From positions 1-43,084 of the forward strand of contig NZ_JAFBID010000056.1 in the NCBI RefSeq assembly GCF_016811235.1: DNA of 43,084 bases, in the 5' to 3' direction. The position numbers and the translations under genes are program-made. The notes under the pieces are model-generated. The model was not told the DNA's origin and searched no databases. It saw only the letters and a program-made list of their open reading frames with translations. Every line of letters starts with the position of its first letter. Position 1 is the stretch's first letter. This document shows positions 1 to 7,658 of this stretch, in pieces. The DNA comes from Microvirga arabica. Its GTDB lineage: Bacteria > Pseudomonadota > Alphaproteobacteria > Rhizobiales > Beijerinckiaceae.

Positions 1-895
1 GCTTGCCCTCGGTGAGCGCAAGCGCCGTGGCGGACAGCATCACGGCCATTCCGACGGCTTCCGGCCAGCCGAAGGCCTCGTTCGCGAAGGCGACACCGAC
101 GGCGACCGCCACGACGGGGCTGACGAACGAGTAGAGCCCGGCCCGGAAGGCGCCCCAGTCCCGCACGAGCCAGAGATAGATCGAGAATCCTCCGAGCGAG
201 CCGCCGAGGACCAGGATGGTGAGGCCCATGATCGCCCGTCCGTCGGTGAGCCCCGCGAAATAGGCAGGATCATACCCTTCGACGAGAAGCGACACGGGGA
301 TTAGGCCAAGTGCCCCGATACCCGTCTCCCAGAAGGCGAGGCTGATCGGGTGCATCGTCCGCATCAGCGGCCGGCTGACCACACCGCCCCAGGCATAGCT
401 CAGGGTTGCCAGGGCGACAGCAGCGAGGCCGAGCAGGGCGCCATTCTGCGCCGTGCCTGTTCGCCCGGAGAAGAGCATCACGAGCCCTAAGACGCCCAGG
501 GCAATCGCTCCCAGCCTGCGGGGCGTAATCCGCTCCTGCCCGTAGAGTGCGCCGACCAAGATCAGGAAGATCGGCATGAGCGAGAGGTTGACGATCGACG
601 ACAGGCCGGTCGGTGCACGGGCTACGCCCCAGAACAGCAGGCTGTAGCAGCCGGTCGTGATCAGAAGCGACGCGACGATGACACGCCACGGCTGCTCCAT
701 CCTCAACGGCAGTCCCTTGACGAGAATGAACGCGAGGTAGCAGAGGGCCGCGAGCAGGAAACGCATCATCGCCAGAAAGATCGGCGGCACAGCCTCGGAG
801 GCGATCTTCATGGGAAGCCAGGTCAGGCCCCAGATCAGCGCCATCGCGGTAAAGGCCGCGATATGTCCCGCTCCGCTGCCTTCACGCTGTCCCAT
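1..895 (-). CDS. EamA/DMT-superfamily permease (3' end cut by window edge)
   Basis: Reading leftward from an ATG at 895, the frame stays open to the window edge, giving 298 residues without a stop, close to the usual ~300 aa of the family. The protein has about ten hydrophobic segments and two EamA repeats. The first opens with AFTAMALIWGLTWLPMKIA, and the second is recognisable from the ATLSYAWGGVVSRPL stretch onward. Such inner-membrane proteins export small metabolites or amino acids; the substrate cannot be read from sequence. A GGGAG ribosome-binding site lies just upstream of the start. The gene follows the TetR gene on the same strand with a 69-bp gap, so it could share its transcript. 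Family assignment is firm, function is not. Confidence 0.85.
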   Translation of the reverse strand, partial: MGQREGSGAGHIAAFTAMALIWGLTWLPMKIASEAVPPIFLAMMRFLLAALCYLAFILVKGLPLRMEQPWRVIVASLLITTGCYSLLFWGVARAPTGLSSIVNLSLMPIFLILVGALYGQERITPRRLGAIALGVLGLVMLFSGRTGTAQNGALLGLAAVALATLSYAWGGVVSRPLMRTMHPISLAFWETGIGALGLIPVSLLVEGYDPAYFAGLTDGRAIMGLTILVLGGSLGGFSIYLWLVRDWGAFRAGLYSFVSPVVAVAVGVAFANEAFGWPEAVGMAVMLSATALALTEGK

Positions 896-964
896 CGCTC
901 ACTCCCGGCCGCACGCGCGTCAGACTAGTGAAGCGCAGCGCAGCGGGAAAGCTCCAAACGGCTC

Positions 965-1642
965 TTATTGTTGCGGGGCACCTGGCCCATAGGCTGCAAA
1001 GAAGACGCGCAGGGCATTCTCCACATTCTTCTGGATCTGCTCTTCGGTCGGCGGTTCGCCGACGGAGAAGAGCAGGCGGCGCAGCATGCCGGAGACGCAG
1101 AGGTCGAGGAAATGCTGGGCGGCGACGCCGGTGTCCTCGATGGACAGCCGCCCCGCCTCGACCTGCCGATCAAAATAAGCCTTGAGCCGGGCAATACCCT
1201 GGGTGGGGCCGGCTTCGTAGAAGGCTTGGCCCAGACGGGGGAACTTCTCGGCCGCGCCCATGACCATCCGGATCGAGGAGATATGCTCTGGCTTGCCCAT
1301 GCGGCGCAGGTAGCTCAGGCCGAGGGTTCTCAGAACGCCGCGAACGTCGGGATTTTCCGGGTCGAGCTTGAACAGAACTTCTGCCAGACCCCGCTTCTCC
1401 TCCGTCGTCAAGGCTTCGAACAGGCTCTCCTTGCTGTCGAAATAGACATAGAGGGTGCCTTTCGAGACGCCGGCCACCTTGGCGATCTCGCCCATGCTCG
1501 CGCCGTCGAAGCCCTGCGCCAGGAACACCTTGCGGGCGCCTTCCAGGATTTGCCGGCGCTTGGCGCTCTCGGCACTCTCCTCGGTGGTTGGGGAGGGTTC
1601 TTGAGCCCGGATGCCGTCATGCAAAGCGGTCATGGCTTCCAT
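965..1642 (-). CDS. TetR/AcrR-family transcriptional repressor
   Basis: This 225-aa TetR-type regulator has an N-terminal helix-turn-helix at about residues 49-68 (ASMGEIAKVAGVSKGTLYVYF) and a longer ligand-binding C-terminal domain. The ATG at 1642 was chosen because AAGGA lies just upstream. The frame stays open back to 1732, but that extension would run through the operator and promoter. It is divergent from an EmrA/EmrB-type pump, and a perfect palindrome sits between them, so it most likely represses the pump and itself until a toxic ligand binds. The ligand is unknown. The predicted leader is very short, since the best -10 (GATAAT) ends about ten bases before the start. Confidence 0.9.
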   Translation of the reverse strand: MEAMTALHDGIRAQEPSPTTEESAESAKRRQILEGARKVFLAQGFDGASMGEIAKVAGVSKGTLYVYFDSKESLFEALTTEEKRGLAEVLFKLDPENPDVRGVLRTLGLSYLRRMGKPEHISSIRMVMGAAEKFPRLGQAFYEAGPTQGIARLKAYFDRQVEAGRLSIEDTGVAAQHFLDLCVSGMLRRLLFSVGEPPTEEQIQKNVENALRVFFAAYGPGAPQQ

Positions 1643-1653
1643 AACTTCCTTTA

Positions 1654-1690
1654 TTATCCATTGACCGAACGGTTCGGTCAACTCATATAT
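1654..1690. promoter_or_regulatory. Divergent promoter with perfect palindromic TetR operator
   Basis: Arms TTGACCGAAC (1661-1670) and GTTCGGTCAA (1672-1681) form a perfect palindrome around a single G. On the minus strand TTGACC is followed after 17 bp by GATAAT, a good sigma-70 promoter for the tetR gene. On the plus strand the other TTGACC is followed by an AT-rich CATATAT stretch at normal spacing, toward the efflux genes. One operator thus supplies both -35 boxes, so a bound TetR dimer would shut both promoters. Confidence 0.8.
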
Positions 1691-1768
1691 GGCAGGCAGA
1701 CATCGCAGATCAAGCCCTGTCCGGCCGTTCAATGCATACGGATTCTACAGGTCTTGCAGAGGTTTAAC

Positions 1769-2956
1769 ATGGCTTATCGGGAAGAGTTCGGGCAGGGCGG
1801 CAAGAGCGGCTCGGAAGGTTCTGTCGAGGCGCCGGCGGCCCAGGCGGGGCAGGGTGCTCCGGAAGCAGCTGCGCCTGAGGCCAGGAAGAAGGGCCTCGGC
1901 AAGACGCCGCTGATCCTGGCTGTTGTAGCCGGTGCGCTCGCCTTCGGCGGCTATGAAGGCCACGAATGGTGGACTAACGGCCGATTCATGGTCTCGACCG
2001 AGGACGCCTACGTGCAGGCGGACATCACGATCCTGTCGGCCAAGGTGTCCGGCTATGTGCAGTCTGTCGCCATCACCAACAATCAGAGCGTCAAGGCGGG
2101 CGACCTGATCGCCAAGATCGATGACGGCGATTACCGCTTCGCCCTCCAGTCGGCCAGGGACAAGCTCGCCACACAGCAAAGCGCCGTCACGCGCATCGGT
2201 CGCCAGATCGAGGCGGGCCGCGCTTCCGTAGCGCAGGCGCAAGCGCAGATCGCCGCCGCAAAGGCCGAGGCCGAGCGTGCCGAGAGCGATTATGCCCGCC
2301 AGCAGCAACTCGCTCGCTCCGACTTCACCAGCCGGGCCGCGCTCGAGAACGCCAAGGCCGCCCGCGATCGCGCGCAGGCCAATGTGCAGAGCACTGAGGC
2401 CGCGCTTGCCGCCGCCAAAGCCAATGTCGATGTTCTTGCCGCGCAACAGAACGAGGCCCAGCGCGTCGCCGCCGAGCAGCAGACTGCTGTCGAGAAGGCG
2501 GAGCGTGACCTCACCTTCACGGAAATCCGCGCGCCGGTCGATGGCGTCATCGGCAACAAGGCCATGGAGGTCGGCACCTTCGTGCAGCCCGGCGCTCGCC
2601 TCGCGGCCCTCGTGCCCATGACCAGCGTGCATGTGGACGCCAACTTCAAGGAGACGCAGCTCGCGTCCCTGAAAGTCGGTCAGAAGGTGCATATCGAGGT
2701 CGATGCCTTCCCGGATGCCGATGTGGTCGGAACGGTCGAAAGCGTCTCGCCGGCCTCCGGTGCCGTCTTCAGCCTGCTGCCGCCGGAAAATGCCACCGGC
2801 AACTTCACCAAGATCGTTCAGCGCGTGCCCGTGCGCGTCTCCGTCAACCCGGAGATCGTCCAGCAGGGCATCCTGCGCCCCGGCCTCTCTGTGGTCGTCG
2901 ACGTGGATACGCGCACCTCGGCCGATACTGAAAAGACGGCCAGCCTGAAAGAGTAA
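1769..2956 (+). CDS. emrA: HlyD/EmrA-type membrane fusion protein of a drug efflux pump
   Basis: This 395-aa periplasmic adaptor has a cytoplasmic charged N-terminus, one membrane anchor at about residues 46-62, a biotinyl-lipoyl-like half (TEDAYVQADITILSAKVSGYV) and a long Ala/Gln-rich coiled coil at about 125-255. The second lipoyl half follows (FTEIRAPVDGVIGNKAM), then a beta-barrel domain. The open frame continues far upstream through the antisense of tetR. The ATG at 1769 is the real start, with AGAGG seven bases upstream. It pairs with the MFS gene six bases downstream and probably links it to an outer-membrane TolC-like channel. Regulation by the divergent TetR protein is inferred from the shared operator. 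Confidence 0.9.
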   Translation: MAYREEFGQGGKSGSEGSVEAPAAQAGQGAPEAAAPEARKKGLGKTPLILAVVAGALAFGGYEGHEWWTNGRFMVSTEDAYVQADITILSAKVSGYVQSVAITNNQSVKAGDLIAKIDDGDYRFALQSARDKLATQQSAVTRIGRQIEAGRASVAQAQAQIAAAKAEAERAESDYARQQQLARSDFTSRAALENAKAARDRAQANVQSTEAALAAAKANVDVLAAQQNEAQRVAAEQQTAVEKAERDLTFTEIRAPVDGVIGNKAMEVGTFVQPGARLAALVPMTSVHVDANFKETQLASLKVGQKVHIEVDAFPDADVVGTVESVSPASGAVFSLLPPENATGNFTKIVQRVPVRVSVNPEIVQQGILRPGLSVVVDVDTRTSADTEKTASLKE

Positions 2957-2962
2957 GGAACC

Positions 2963-4561
2963 ATGGCTGCATCGGCTGCCATCCCGAACAAGCTGCAAGG
3001 CTCCATGCCGGCCGCAAAGCCGGCGCCCACGAGCGGGCGCCGGACCTTTGCGTTCTTCTGCATGGTCTTCGGCATGTTCATGGCGATCCTCGACATCCAG
3101 ATCGTCTCCGCGTCGCTTGCCGAGATCCAGGCTGGCCTCTCCGCATCGTCGGAGGAAATCTCCTGGGTGCAGACGAGCTACCTGATAGCCGAAGTGATCA
3201 TGATCCCGCTGTCGGGAACGCTCTCCCGCGTGCTCTCCACGCGCTGGATGTTCGTGATCGCATCAGGCGGGTTCACGTTCATGAGCTTCATGTGCGCGAC
3301 GGCCACCACCATCGATCAGATGATCGTCTATCGCGCGCTGCAGGGCTTCATCGGCGGCGGCATGATCCCGACCGTCTTCGCCTCGGCCTTCACGATCTTT
3401 CCGCCCGAAAAGCGCCCGGTGATCTCGCCGATCATCGGCCTCGTGGCGACGCTCGCGCCCACCATCGGGCCGACCCTCGGCGGCTATCTCACGGACCTGT
3501 TCTCGTGGCACTGGCTGTTCCTGATCAACATCGTGCCTGGGATCTTCGTCACGATCTCAACCTATCTGCTGGTGGATTTCGACGAGCCTGATCTCAGCCT
3601 CTTCAAGAGCTTCGACTGGGCGGGCCTCGGCTTCATGGCTGCCTTTCTCGGCAGTCTCGAATACGTGCTCGAAGAGGGGCCGCTGAACGACTGGTTCCAG
3701 GACGAGCTGGTGCTGATCCTTACCATCGTTTGCGTGGCCGGCGGCCTGGGCTTCTTCTACCGGGCCTTCACCGCAAAGCAGCCGATCGTCGACCTGCGCG
3801 CCTTTGCCGACCGCAACTTCCTCGCAGGCTCGTCCTTCAGCTTCGTCATGGGCATCGGGCTCTATGGCCTGACCTATCTTTACCCGGTCTATCTCGGCAG
3901 CGTGCGGGGCTATTCGTCCCTGCAGATCGGCGAGACCATGTTCGTCTCGGGCGCGGCCATGTTCCTGACGGCCCCAGTGGCGGGTGTTCTGTCGCGCAAG
4001 ATGGATCCGCGCCTCATGATGGGCGTCGGCTTTGTCGCTTTCGCACTCGGCACCTGGATGATGAGCGGGCTCACAAAGGACTGGGATTTCTGGGAGCTCT
4101 TCGTGCCGCAGGTCCTGCGCGGCTTCGGCCTGATGATCTGCATGGTTCCGATCAACAATATCGCGCTCGGAACGCTGCCGCCGGACCGGATCAAGAATGC
4201 CTCGGGGCTCTACAACCTCACCCGTAACCTGGGCGGTGCCGTGGGCCTCGCGGTCATCAATACGACCTTGAACGACCGCCTGGACCTTCATCTCCAACGG
4301 CTGCGCGAGAGCGTCAACTGGGGTCGGTCGACCGCCGTTGAAACGCTCGATGCCATGACCCTGAAGTTCCAGTCGCTGGGCGCCGATGCCGGCACGGCTG
4401 CGATCAAGACCCTGTCCAACATGGTGCATCGCGAGGCGATGGTCATGTCCTTTGCGGATGTGTTCCTCCTGCTGACCGTACTGTTCCTGGGCCTGATCCT
4501 CGCCCTGCCGTTCATCAAGAAGCCCCGCCCGGCACCCGCCGGTGCCGGCGGCGGACACTAG
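2963..4561 (+). CDS. emrB: DHA2-family (EmrB-type) MFS multidrug transporter
   Basis: This 532-aa inner-membrane protein has about 14 hydrophobic segments, as expected for DHA2 drug:proton antiporters. It opens with FGMFMAILDIQIVSASLAEI, the conserved first helix, and carries the motif-C-like stretch GLVATLAPTIGPTLGGYL around residues 155-175. AAGGA lies just upstream of the ATG, and the gap to the adaptor gene is six bases, so the two are co-transcribed. A rho-independent terminator follows 20 bases after the stop. The pump probably expels a lipophilic toxic compound; the compound is not predictable. Confidence 0.92.
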   Translation: MAASAAIPNKLQGSMPAAKPAPTSGRRTFAFFCMVFGMFMAILDIQIVSASLAEIQAGLSASSEEISWVQTSYLIAEVIMIPLSGTLSRVLSTRWMFVIASGGFTFMSFMCATATTIDQMIVYRALQGFIGGGMIPTVFASAFTIFPPEKRPVISPIIGLVATLAPTIGPTLGGYLTDLFSWHWLFLINIVPGIFVTISTYLLVDFDEPDLSLFKSFDWAGLGFMAAFLGSLEYVLEEGPLNDWFQDELVLILTIVCVAGGLGFFYRAFTAKQPIVDLRAFADRNFLAGSSFSFVMGIGLYGLTYLYPVYLGSVRGYSSLQIGETMFVSGAAMFLTAPVAGVLSRKMDPRLMMGVGFVAFALGTWMMSGLTKDWDFWELFVPQVLRGFGLMICMVPINNIALGTLPPDRIKNASGLYNLTRNLGGAVGLAVINTTLNDRLDLHLQRLRESVNWGRSTAVETLDAMTLKFQSLGADAGTAAIKTLSNMVHREAMVMSFADVFLLLTVLFLGLILALPFIKKPRPAPAGAGGGH

Positions 4562-4580
4562 ATCAACCTCTAAAAACCTC

Positions 4581-4608
4581 AGCCCGGCCGCAAGCCGGGC
4601 TTTCTTTT
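4581..4608 (+). terminator. Rho-independent terminator of the efflux operon
   Basis: An 8-bp GC-rich stem (AGCCCGGC at 4581-4588, GCCGGGCT at 4594-4601) with a 5-base loop is followed by TTTCTTTT. It lies 20 bases after the emrB stop codon. The 169 bases from here to potG contain a weak hairpin near 4615-4640 (GTGGAGG/CCTCTAC) and presumably the potG promoter, but no clear -35/-10 pair. Confidence 0.9.
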
Positions 4609-4777
4609 GCGGCAGTGGAGGAATGTCCTCTACCGCATCGGCAAAAGGATGCCGGTGGGTGAGGGTGGGCGAACGGCGCAAAGTGTGGGGACGCGGGGAT
4701 TTTAAGCTGTTGTTCTTGCATCCCAAACATCCTAGTTTGCGCCCTGGTTTTTCTCAGACAGGTGAAGTTCAAGCATC

Positions 4778-5947
4778 TTGCCTCCTCCAACCCGTCAATC
4801 CGCCTCCGTCGGTGCCGTGCGCCGCTCCTTCGCCCCGTGGGCGAACCCCGACGCCAAACCGCTCATCCGCTTCGAAAACGTCACGAAACGTTTCGGCGAG
4901 TCCACAGCGGTCGATCATCTCTCCCTGGACATCTTCGAAGGCGAGTTCTTCTGCCTGCTAGGCCCCTCCGGCTGCGGCAAGACGACCTTGATGCGCATGC
5001 TCGCCGGCTTTGAGTCCCCGACCGAGGGCACGATCACCTTAGGCGACCAGAACCTGGCAGGGGTGCCGCCCTACCGGCGACCCGTGAACATGATGTTCCA
5101 GTCCTACGCGCTCTTTCCACATATGAGCGTGGAGAAGAACATCGCCTTCGGCTTGAAGCAGGACGGGATGCCGAAGGACCAGATCGCCGACCGGGTCGGC
5201 GAGATGCTGCGCCTCGTCCAGCTCGAGAAGCTCGCCCGCCGCTATCCGAGCCAGCTCTCCGGCGGCCAGCGCCAGCGCGTCGCGCTCGCCCGCGCTCTCG
5301 CCAAGAAGCCCAAGGTCCTGCTCCTCGACGAGCCGCTCGGCGCCCTCGACAAGAAGCTGCGCGAGGAGACCCAATTCGAGCTGATGGACATCCAGCACGA
5401 CCTGCACATGACTTTCGTGGTCGTCACCCACGACCAGGAAGAGGCTATGACCATGGCCGACCGGATCGCCGTCATGGACCACGGCCGGATCGTGCAGGTC
5501 GCCACGCCCGGCGAGATCTACGAGCAGCCCAAGACCCGCTTCATCGCCGAGTTCGTCGGCGACGTGAACATCATCGAAGGCCATGTCCAGGGGCAGGAGA
5601 ACGGCCTCTGGCGGGTGAAGACGTCTTCGGCCGAAGTGCCGCTCACCATCGACGATCCCGACGAGGTGCTGCATTCCGGCCAGGCCGTGGCGATTGCCGT
5701 GCGTCCGGAAAAAATGGTGATCCAGCGCGACCTGCCGGGGCCAGGCGCCATCAACGTGCTCACCGGCGAGGTGTGGGACATCGGCTATCTCGGCGACTGG
5801 ACCGTCTACCGGGTGAAGCTCGCCACGGGCGAGATCCTGCGCGTCACCCGCGCCAACGCCTCCCGCTTCGTCGAGAATCCCATCGAATGGGACGAGCAGG
5901 TCTATGTCACCTTCGCGCCGGATGCGGCGGTGATCCTAGCGGAATAG
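4778..5947 (+). CDS. potG: Putrescine/polyamine ABC transporter ATP-binding protein PotG
   Basis: This 389-aa ABC ATPase closely resembles E. coli PotG in length and sequence (NMMFQSYALFPHMSVEKNIAFG, here cited as a family hallmark). Walker A is GPSGCGKTT, the signature LSGGQRQR, Walker B VLLLDEP, and the H-loop is VVVTHDQEE. The C-terminal ~100 residues form the TOBE regulatory domain (AVRPEKMVI). The start is a TTG at 4778 with AGGTGAAG upstream, and a slightly downstream GTG is possible. It forms an operon with potH and potI. The periplasmic binding protein gene potF, usually upstream, is absent here, so its partner must be encoded elsewhere. Confidence 0.88.
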   Translation: MPPPTRQSASVGAVRRSFAPWANPDAKPLIRFENVTKRFGESTAVDHLSLDIFEGEFFCLLGPSGCGKTTLMRMLAGFESPTEGTITLGDQNLAGVPPYRRPVNMMFQSYALFPHMSVEKNIAFGLKQDGMPKDQIADRVGEMLRLVQLEKLARRYPSQLSGGQRQRVALARALAKKPKVLLLDEPLGALDKKLREETQFELMDIQHDLHMTFVVVTHDQEEAMTMADRIAVMDHGRIVQVATPGEIYEQPKTRFIAEFVGDVNIIEGHVQGQENGLWRVKTSSAEVPLTIDDPDEVLHSGQAVAIAVRPEKMVIQRDLPGPGAINVLTGEVWDIGYLGDWTVYRVKLATGEILRVTRANASRFVENPIEWDEQVYVTFAPDAAVILAE

Positions 5948-5949
5948 CC

Positions 5950-6855
5950 ATGATGGAACGCTCCCTCACGCGGCGCCTCTCCGCAGGTCTCGTGCCTGCC
6001 GTGCCTTATCTCTGGCTCGGCGTGCTCTTTCTCGTGCCGTTTCTGATTGTCCTTAAGATCAGCCTCTCGGACCCGGCGGTGGCCCAGCCGCCCTACAAGC
6101 CGGTCTTCGAGTGGAGCGACATTGCCGGCTTTTTCGGCGGGCTCGATCTTGAGAACTTCACCCTGCTGATCGAGGACGATCTCTATTTCCGGGCGACGCT
6201 CTCGTCGGTGCGCATCGCCGCAATCTCCACATTGCTGCTCCTGCTCGTGGGCTTTCCCATCGCCTATGGCATGGCGCGTGCGCCGGAGCGCTACCGGGCA
6301 CTTCTGGTCGCAGCGATCATCCTGCCGTTCTGGACGAGCTTTCTCATCCGCATCTATGCCTGGGTGGCGATCCTCAAGCCCGAAGGGCTGCTGACCCAGG
6401 CGCTCATGGCGGTCGGCCTGATCTCCGAACCGCTGGACATCCTCAACACCGAGACGGCGGTCTATATCGGCATCGTCTATGCCTATCTGCCCTTCATGGT
6501 GCTGCCGCTTTACGCGACGCTCGAGAAGATGGACGACACGCTGCTCGAGGCGGCGCTCGATCTCGGCTCCACGCCCTGGCGCTCGTTCTGGACCATCACC
6601 GTGCCGCTCGCCATGCCGGGTATCATTGCGGGCTCGCTCCTGTGCTTCATCCCGGCTGTGGGTGAGTTCGTCATTCCGGATCTGCTCGGCGGTTCCGAGA
6701 CCCTGATGATCGGCCGCCAGCTCTGGAGCGAGTTCTTCTCGAACCGCGACTGGCCGCTGGCCTCCGCGGTTGCGATCCTGCTTCTGATCGTCCTCGTCGT
6801 CCCCATCGTGATCTACCGCGATGTGGAGGCCCGGCGCGTGGAGACACAGCGATGA
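5950..6855 (+). CDS. potH: Polyamine ABC transporter permease PotH
   Basis: This 301-aa inner-membrane permease has six predicted helices and the BPD transport domain. The EAA loop, which docks onto the ATPase, is EAALDLGSTPWRSFWTITVPLA near residue 200. The start is ATG 5950, two bases after the potG stop; a second ATG follows at once. Its C-terminus overlaps potI by four bases (ATGA), indicating translational coupling. It forms the transmembrane channel with PotI. PotB/PotC-type spermidine permeases are related, but the company of a PotG-like ATPase favours putrescine or a similar polyamine. Confidence 0.88.
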   Translation: MMERSLTRRLSAGLVPAVPYLWLGVLFLVPFLIVLKISLSDPAVAQPPYKPVFEWSDIAGFFGGLDLENFTLLIEDDLYFRATLSSVRIAAISTLLLLLVGFPIAYGMARAPERYRALLVAAIILPFWTSFLIRIYAWVAILKPEGLLTQALMAVGLISEPLDILNTETAVYIGIVYAYLPFMVLPLYATLEKMDDTLLEAALDLGSTPWRSFWTITVPLAMPGIIAGSLLCFIPAVGEFVIPDLLGGSETLMIGRQLWSEFFSNRDWPLASAVAILLLIVLVVPIVIYRDVEARRVETQR

Positions 6856-7658
6856 CGATGCGCCGCCTCAGTGTCTTCAACGTCACCTCGCTCGTGATCG
6901 GCTTCGCCTTTCTCTACCTGCCGATCCTGCTGCTGGTGCTCTATTCCTTCAACGCCTCGCGGCTCGTCACCGTATGGGGCGGCTTCTCCACCCAGTGGTA
7001 CGGCGCGCTGTTCCGCAACGAGGCACTCATGGAGGCGGCCTGGGTGACGCTGCGCGTCGCATTCCTGTCCGCAACGCTCGCCACCGTTCTCGGCACGCTT
7101 GCGGCGCTCGCACTCACCCGCTATGGGCGCTTTCCCGGGCGGACGCTGTTCACCGGTATGGTCTATGCGCCCATGGTCATGCCGGAGGTCATCACCGGCC
7201 TGTCGCTGCTGCTGTTCTTCGTGGCGGTCGATTTCGATCGGGGCTTCTGGACCATCACGCTCGCCCACACCACGCTTACCATGTGCTTCGTGACCGTGGT
7301 GGTGCAGTCGCGCCTCATGACCTTCGACAGGTCACTTGAGGAGGCGGCCATGGATCTCGGCGCTCCGCCGCTGCGCACGTTCTTCTCGGTAACGCTGCCG
7401 CTGATCGCGCCTTCGATCGTGGCGGGCTTTCTGCTCGCCTTCACCCTGTCCATGGACGATCTGGTAATCGCGAGCTTCAACGCGGGTCCCGGCGCCACCA
7501 CACTGCCGATCAAGATCTACAGCGCGGTGCGGCTCGGGCTCTCGCCGGAGGTCAATGCGGCCTCGGCCATCCTGATCGGGATCGTGACGCTGGGGGTGAT
7601 TTCAGCGACCCTGCTGAGCAAGCGCTCGGTTTTGCGCTCGCGCAGGAATGCTCACTGA
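6852..7658 (+). CDS. potI: Polyamine ABC transporter permease PotI
   Basis: This 268-aa partner permease has six helices and the EAA loop EEAAMDLGAPPLRTFFSVTLP near residue 170, followed by the conserved SMDDLVIASF segment typical of PotC/PotI. It starts inside the potH stop (ATGA). Its last seven bases overlap the end of the convergent AsmA-family gene, so no terminator fits between the two and their transcripts must overlap. Confidence 0.9.
   Translation: MTMRRLSVFNVTSLVIGFAFLYLPILLLVLYSFNASRLVTVWGGFSTQWYGALFRNEALMEAAWVTLRVAFLSATLATVLGTLAALALTRYGRFPGRTLFTGMVYAPMVMPEVITGLSLLLFFVAVDFDRGFWTITLAHTTLTMCFVTVVVQSRLMTFDRSLEEAAMDLGAPPLRTFFSVTLPLIAPSIVAGFLLAFTLSMDDLVIASFNAGPGATTLPIKIYSAVRLGLSPEVNAASAILIGIVTLGVISATLLSKRSVLRSRRNAH

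Noticed and set aside
968..1768. Open frame that would extend the HlyD protein upstream by 267 residues
   Set aside because: It is the antisense of the tetR gene and crosses the operator; a ribosome-binding site sits before ATG 1769.
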